Assembly: GCA_003550305.1 (NCBI GenBank) | Contig: QKYT01000014.1 | Coordinates: 402,349 to 427,422 of the forward strand | Reading direction: 5' to 3' | Length of the DNA: 25,074 nt | Source: Glomus cerebriforme | Taxonomy: Eukaryota; Glomeromycota; Glomeromycetes; Glomerales; Glomeraceae | Part shown: positions 19,892 to 25,074 of the stretch, piece by piece | Layout: each line of letters starts with the position of its first letter | How positions within the stretch are numbered: the first letter of the stretch is position 1 | Made by a program: the position numbers and the translations under genes | Notes under the pieces: generated by a model | The model's database searches: none | Told to the model about the DNA's origin: nothing | Seen by the model: only the letters and a program-made list of their open reading frames with translations

Positions 19892-20340
19892 ATGTATTAT
19901 ATTAATCCTTTGCAAAATAATAGCACTAACAATTTGCAACCACTTCAAATGAATCAACCTTTATTTTACAAATGTTCAATCAATAATGTAAATGCTTCAT
20001 GATTATTTTCCCGCAGTGGACAATAATATTATTCCAGCAACTCTCTTTCGCGAACTGCGTAATCCTTATTTTACATGCCGCAGTATCCGATTATGAACAT
20101 CAAAATATCTTTCCACCACTATTTGACATGATTAATAACTCTTCTCAAACAAATCATTCTGAGACCTTTAGGATTGAAATGCCAGGGTTCGAGATTATTA
20201 TCAAACCAACTTCTCCGTATGCAAATGTAAATAATTTAGATATGCAAAATCAATCTCAACTAGATTACGTTCCTTCAATATCGTTAGTGATAACCAATTT
20301 CAACAAATTCTCTATCTATATTAATAATTTTCGTAGCTAA
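19892..20340 (+). pseudogene. Asn/Gln-rich FEIPGF family copy 3, broken by an internal deletion
   Basis: ATG at 19892-19894 starts MYYINPLQNNSTNNLQPLQM and runs to TGA at 20000-20002 (codon 37, after VNAS). Compared with copy 2, about 11 bases encoding the CSYID region are missing at this point, which shifts the frame. Downstream the family frame is again open to TAA at 20338-20340. It includes YEHQNIFPPLFD, NNSSQTNHSE, FRIEMPGFEIIIKPTS and NVNNLDMQNQSQLDYVPS, and ends in INNFRS, close to the FNNFSG end of copy 4. A truncated product from an internal Met (19999) is possible but lacks the proper N-terminus. Promoter and 3' flank match copy 4, which makes those two the closest pair in flanking sequence. 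Confidence 0.75.
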
Positions 20341-22101
20341 TAATTTTTTTAAATTAGGATTTTTTATAATATCTTTCTGAATATTTGTTATATTTATGTG
20401 TATTATTTTACCTTTATTTAAATAAATTAATTATACTCTATTAAAAATTTACGTGTTTCTATTAGCATGATAATAAGCAAGATGATTCAAGAAGAGTAAA
20501 CGATCACTATAACGCTAAGCAAAATCGTTCAAAACGATTATTACAAGAGAAAAAGAAGAAGAATGAAATTATATCCATTTAAAATTTTCTTATTAATTTT
20601 TTTAATAAAAATAATTAATTGTTAACTTTTCTCTTTGAATTTATTTAGATACAAAAAAGTATTATTTCATAACAAAAAATTTGCATTATTTTACATATAC
20701 AGTATAATAATAAATAATATCTATACCATTGTTATTACGCAGTTAAGAAACGTTTCTCTAAAGTAATATCGATCAAAATTAAATAAGAATCATGTTAAGT
20801 TAAACCTATAATATTTTATACATTAATTTTTTGTTAATTTTGTTCATCTTTTATCATTTAAACCGGATTGGACTTTTTTTTTGAAAATAAATATCAACCC
20901 AATTTTTCTCAAAATCCCTTCACAATTACTATTCTAGCGGTTTGTTTTCTTAATTGATAACGACCAATCATCATGTGACTAGTTTCGGTACTCGGAAATT
21001 GGTTTATAAGATGGTTCCATAATCTTTTTCTTTTAAATTGAAAGGAATATTAGTATTAATAAATCAAATTTATTATTTTAAAATGATGGAAATTAAACAA
21101 ATATTTTCAAAAGATCATTTTAAATATAACTTAGTACAAATAATTTGTAAAATTTTAATACCTGCTTTTTATGGTTAATTTACCTTTTATACCGAGTATG
21201 CAGGATGCTAGACTTTCAACATCGTAAACAGTGAAATCACAGCCTATATAGCAATGTCGCATTTGGTAAGTAAGATTATAAAAGAAGGAATTTGTAATAA
21301 TATCCTTTCATTTCTATGAACAATAATAATTTTCTATTTTATATTGCCGTACACACAACACAGATAAATTTACAGAACGTTCATTATTCAGCCACTAAAT
21401 CTAAATCTATCCCAAGATTGTGTTCTTTTCTTTATGATGTTAATCATGATTCAGACCCAACAGCTCACGTTAAGAGTGGTTCCATGATTCGCATCCATTA
21501 AAACATGAAAAATGGAAAGATTTGGTGGATGTCTGTTACTATTAGTGAAAAAAAAAGAAAATTTAGATCTTCATGTTATCCCTGCTCGAAAAAATGAGTT
21601 GAAAATTGAAAGTATTTATATTTAATGTAGAATTCATTCCCTTATTTCTAAAACTTTGTTTTTGTAGGAATTCAGTTAGAAATGAATCTATTCGTTTTTT
21701 ACAATGCATTATTTTTATTTGTGGGTATTGCTATTTTTTTATAAAATCAAATTTTCACGTTTTTCATAAAAAAAGCACCGAAAGTAGATGTATAATACTA
21801 TAATATATATGTGTACTGTATAATAGTATGATTTTAAGTTTTTATTATATACAATATTACTTTCATATATACATATTGTAAATCTGACACTAATTTGGAC
21901 AGATAGGTACTTTCAAAAATACGTATATCACTCTGTGAAACTAGTATAGGAACACAGGAATCTTACGTCAGATGTACAGATGTGCAGCTAGTTTCGGTAG
22001 GAAAGATTTTGCGCCCCTCAAATAAAGGGTTGTAATAATATACTATTTATTGATTTATTATAAAGATCGACAATATAGTGCACTTAAAAATTTTAATTCA
22101 T
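20341..22101. other. intergenic stretch containing duplicated block copy B
   Basis: The 3' flank of copy 3 (20341-20460) matches that of copy 4 (22895-23020): TGTGTATTATTTTA, CTTTATTTAAATAAAT and TACGTGTTT in the same order. The block at 20820-21160 repeats 15150-15530. Plus-strand frames at 21316-21501 and 21606-21803 show no coding signs. Confidence 0.55.
20820..21160. repeat. duplicated non-coding block, copy B
   Basis: It contains CATTTAAACCGGATTGGAC, GAAAATAAATATCAACCC, CAATTTTTCTC, AATTGATAACGACC and, further on, GATCATTTTAAATA with AACTTAGTACAAATAATTTG. The same order is found at 15150-15530, with similarity interrupted by small indels. Confidence 0.65.
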
Positions 22102-22109
22102 TATAAATA
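22102..22109 (+). promoter_or_regulatory. TATAAATA box of family copy 4
   Basis: It stands 69 bases before the start codon, in the same context as copy 3. Confidence 0.55.
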
Positions 22110-22177
22110 CCTGAGGAAATTTCCTACATCGAAGGATTCAAAAATTCTTTATACATTATTTTAAATAAATTATTACG

Positions 22178-22894
22178 ATGGATTACAATAGTCCTTTACA
22201 CAATAATAACACTTATCCCAATAATTTGCAATCGCCTCAAATGGATAAACCTTTATCAAATGTATACAATAGTGTAAATACTTTTTGCGACCATACCGAT
22301 CATTTTCCCGTCGCAGACAATAATATTATTAATAATATTATTCCAGCAACTAATAATTACGAACAACAGCTCCCTTTTGAGAATGATGGACATGCAACTT
22401 CAACTGCGCAATCCTTGCACTATGTACCGCAGCATATCGGTTATGAACATGAAAATATCTTTCCACCACTACTTGATAATTCTTCTCAAGCAAATAATTC
22501 TGGAGACTTTATCATACCAACTTCTTCGTATACAAATTTAAATGATTTAGATATGCAAAATCAACCTCAACAAGATGTTCCTTCAAATATTTTCACTGAT
22601 AATTCACAGGTCCCTTTTACGAGTGGTGGACAATCCTTGTCCTATGCATACTACGCGCCGCAATATACCGGTTATGAAACAAATCATTCTGAAGTCTTTA
22701 GATTTGAAATTCCAGGGTTCGAAATTATTATCAAACAAACTTCTTCTCCATATGTAAATTTAAATAATTTAGATATGCAAAATCAATCTCAACAAAATTA
22801 TGTTTCTTCAAATATCGTTCCTAATAATTTGCAAAATCAATTTCAACAAAATTCAAATGATTCTTTTATCGATTTTAATAATTTTAGTGGCTAA
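22178..22894 (+). CDS. Asn/Gln/Tyr-rich FEIPGF family protein, copy 4 (intact, 238 aa, internal duplication)
   Basis: A single-exon gene starting MDYNSPLHNNNTYPNNLQ. The N-terminal 64 residues match copies 1-3 and are Asn/Gln/Tyr-rich. Residues 65-144 and about 145-225 are two versions of one module: LPF or VPF, then AQSL/QSL-x-Y, PQ-x-x-GYE, IIIPTSS-type sequence, NLN-LDMQNQ-QQ and SNI. The first version has lost the FRFEIPGF part (only SGDFIIPTSSY remains); the second keeps it at residues 174-181 (FRFEIPGFEIIIKQTSS). The protein ends QNSNDSFIDFNNFSG. This doubling explains why it is longer than copy 2. There is no signal peptide or membrane helix, and it is probably largely disordered. Function unknown; the conserved hydrophobic FEIPGF-III patch inside a polar background could mediate self-assembly, which is inference. 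Confidence 0.78.
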   Translation: MDYNSPLHNNNTYPNNLQSPQMDKPLSNVYNSVNTFCDHTDHFPVADNNIINNIIPATNNYEQQLPFENDGHATSTAQSLHYVPQHIGYEHENIFPPLLDNSSQANNSGDFIIPTSSYTNLNDLDMQNQPQQDVPSNIFTDNSQVPFTSGGQSLSYAYYAPQYTGYETNHSEVFRFEIPGFEIIIKQTSSPYVNLNNLDMQNQSQQNYVSSNIVPNNLQNQFQQNSNDSFIDFNNFSG

Positions 22895-23189
22895 TAATTT
22901 TTTTAAAATTAGGGTTTTTTTTTTATAATTTATATGTTAATCTCTTTTTGAATATTTATTATATATTTATGTGTATTATTTTATCTTTATTTAAATAAAT
23001 TTATTTATAACTTACGTGTTTTCTAATTTTTATCAAACAAATCTGATTTACTACTTCATGATTTGGGAATTATTTTTAAAAGGATATGAATGATCCTTCC
23101 TAAATTATTGTAAAAAAAAATCCTAATTAATTTCCTTCGATTACATTCAACCAAAATTGTAACAAATAAAAGTTATTTTTTATTGATTT

Positions 23190-23260
23190 TCACTTGACAA
23201 TTTTTTCACTTTAACATCCTTTACATTTAAACTAGATTGGATATTTTGATTTTATTTTAT
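23190..23260. repeat. duplicated non-coding block, copy C (short)
   Basis: ACATTTAAACTAGATTGGAT and the following TTTTGATTTTATTTTATTTT match the start of blocks A and B. The match is lost in poly-T/A sequence. Confidence 0.45.
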
Positions 23261-23349
23261 TTTTTTTTTTAAAAAAAAAAAATCGATTTTTAATATTGAA
23301 ATATTACGAAATTACATAACTATTTTTTTTTTTACAATGAGAAAGATTA

Positions 23350-23587
23350 ATTCAATCATAGGAGTATCGTATAAAAAATGATATGTTTTATATTTTTAAA
23401 AAAAAGATGTGTAAGGAAGCGTATAAATCGTTTGTTATCCGAAATTACCATTTATTCATGTCGAAAACCGTTAAGATGGTGAGGTAGATGATAATATAAA
23501 TGATCATGAAAATTAGAGAGATTAGATTCTGCTAGAAAATTTTAGAATTTAGAACAATTAGAAAAGTTAGATAATGAGAATATATTA
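23350..23587 (+). pseudogene. decayed copy of the last exon of the two-helix membrane gene
   Basis: The sequence follows 19193-19450 closely: ATTCAATC, GTATCGTATAAAAAATGATATG, AAGCGTATAAATCG, GAAATTACCATTTATTCATG, GATGGTGAGGTAGATGATAA and TAGAACAATTAGAAAAGTTAG. Relative to the intact exon (positions equivalent to SIQSWGVVQKMKCF and onward) it has deletions, frameshifts and in-frame stops. For example, the coiled-coil part reads GCTAGAAAATTTTAG where the intact gene has GCTGTTGAAAGATTTC. No other exon of the gene is recognisable upstream. A duplication that once covered the gene's 3' end, or a larger one since eroded, explains it. Confidence 0.75.
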
Positions 23588-23599
23588 ACGATTGTCGAT

Positions 23600-25074
23600 T
23601 ATTGTATAGAATATGTGATGTTACTTTGGTGAATCGTTTTCTTAATATGGTGGTGAATAAACTGGTAACATACTAGTGTAACTATTATGCAATTACAGTA
23701 CATCGTTTAGCGCATAGGTTAAATAGGAGGAATACTCGATAATTACTTATTAAAGGCTTTTTTTTTTTTTTTTTTTTTTTGATAGATAAATAGATTGAAA
23801 CTTAATGAAACACCAATCATAATTCTAATTAATGCAATTTATTTTTATTAATAAAAATTTGAATAATTGGATTTCAACAAAATGATGATTCGGTGAAATG
23901 AGGGTTATGTACGCATCTACTTAAACTAATTTTACTCAACTGAGCAACTTCGTCTTAGACCTCTTGATACACTCAATGCATTACAATGTGCAAAATATCA
24001 GATATTAAAAAAATCTTTTATTTATAAAAATATAATAAATCACTTTAAAAATCCTCTAATATTTTACATTGTATATACCATAAAGTATATACCGTAAAAG
24101 AAAGCCTATGTTTAAATTAAAGAACCTGAAACTTACCTTCAAAATTAGACGTTAATTTTTAAAAAGAAAAGAAAAATGATTAGTAGTTTGCTTTAATAAA
24201 GAAACACCCCATCATAATCAATTCCAAAGCCTATCATCTCCAAGACTTGAAATTTAAAGATGAAGAAATTTTTTTCCTACAAAAAAAAAATCCCAAATCT
24301 TATTACTTCTAAGTCTTAAAATTCGAGACGAAAGAGTTTCCAGTTCTTAAAAGAAAAAAATAATGAATGCCATTACTAATATTTTATCCTAACACTTTAT
24401 CCTAAATTTCTTAACTCGTATTTAAAAAAAAAAATTAAGAATAAATATTACACATACAGTATGTCTCATCCTAAAAAAAAAAAAATTTTCGAGCCCATCA
24501 TTTAAATCATTGCCTAATCATTATGCTACCAGTGTTCTGATTCAAAAATACATCAATTTTTATTTATTTACAGTATATAAATCATAAATTACATTATAAT
24601 GAAAAAAAAATCATCTGAGAAAGAGAGACATCTCCATTTAGTCTTTTTTTATATAAGTATTTTAATTTGCAGGAATTTTATACTGTTTTCTATAATTCTT
24701 GACTGAAACTTTATATACAGTGTGGGACAAAAAAAATGAGAATTAAAAAATTGNCTACTGCGCCATGATGATCATCCTAAATTACATGCTTAATAACTTA
24801 TTTGAAAGGCGAAAACCTGTGGATTTTATTTCTAATAAATTTATATAATAATTATTTTAGTAATTTTTATAAAATAAGCTTATAATATCATTTTTTTTTA
24901 GCTTAAAACCTGATTAGAACGAATTTCAGATTAAATTTATAAAATTTTTGTTTTTTTTTGTTATAAATTGTTTTAGATTTTTAAATTTTCTTGATCTATT
25001 ATTGTTTTAGATAAATATTACCTTTACTTATAATTCACAAATTACATATTAACTTTTTCTTAAGGAATTATCAT
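23600..25074. other. non-coding A+T-rich stretch
   Basis: Poly-T at about 23759-23780 and several A runs; no open frame with coding character. At 24716-24717 a TA precedes CAGTGTGGGACAAAAAAAAT, which resembles the outer end of a Tc1/mariner-type element. The opposite end is not in the window. One ambiguous base is at 24754. Confidence 0.4.

Noticed and set aside
16405..22757. Alternative frames within the family genes (16405-16614 and 22575-22757)
   Set aside because: They are shifted frames of the Asn/Gln-rich genes and are not conserved among copies.

Overview
The window looks like nuclear DNA of an early-diverging fungus, most likely an arbuscular mycorrhizal fungus of the Rhizophagus type. 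This is inferred from the strongly A+T-rich sequence with long poly-A/T runs, short GT-AG introns, small secreted cysteine-rich and Kex2-type peptide genes, lineage-type low-complexity proteins, and abundant decayed transposon material. No rRNA, tRNA, CRISPR array or bacterial-style operon is visible. Species identity cannot be proven from the sequence alone.

Left part (1-5.4 kb). The first 660 bases hold, on the minus strand, a broken IS607-type serine recombinase: a MerR-like helix-turn-helix, a frameshift, then a resolvase domain whose catalytic serine position is phenylalanine. A basic open frame runs off the window edge just downstream and could be the start of a TnpB/Fanzor partner. At 2.1-2.7 kb lies a small gene with a signal peptide, ten cysteines and a C-terminal membrane helix; its last intron has no visible AG acceptor. 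The rest of this part is non-coding.

Middle (5.4-13.2 kb). 5.5-9.1 kb is an array of two alternating diverged repeat modules (X-Y-X-Y-X-Y-X). At 9.9-10.2 kb (minus) is a frameshifted C2H2 zinc-finger relic ending in a CWICSK motif. At 10.8-11.0 kb (minus) is a complete 73-codon gene for a secreted precursor with three near-identical copies of a two-cysteine peptide separated by KKR Kex2 sites. This is a good candidate for a signalling or pheromone-like peptide. At 12.3-12.8 kb is a cluster of AAAATTTTGGTACC motifs, including one perfect 19-bp-arm palindrome, plus a second hairpin.

Right part (13.2-25 kb). Four related genes encode Asn/Gln/Tyr-rich proteins sharing an FEIPGF-I/E/K-III segment. 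Two are intact (16.3 and 22.2 kb) and two are broken (13.2-13.8 kb minus; 19.9-20.3 kb). Between them is a nine-exon gene (17.6-19.5 kb) for a 388-residue protein with two predicted membrane helices; one of its exons is only 10 nt. A decayed copy of its last exon sits at 23.35-23.59 kb, and a non-coding block recurs at about 15.2, 20.8 and 23.2 kb. The right part therefore seems to have grown by local segmental duplication. The forward copies of the Asn/Gln family share a TATAAATA box about 60-75 bases before the start codon.

The two observations most worth following are the Kex2-processed repeat peptide gene and the expanding Asn/Gln-rich FEIPGF family. The catalytically substituted IS607 relic and the 10-nt microexon come next.
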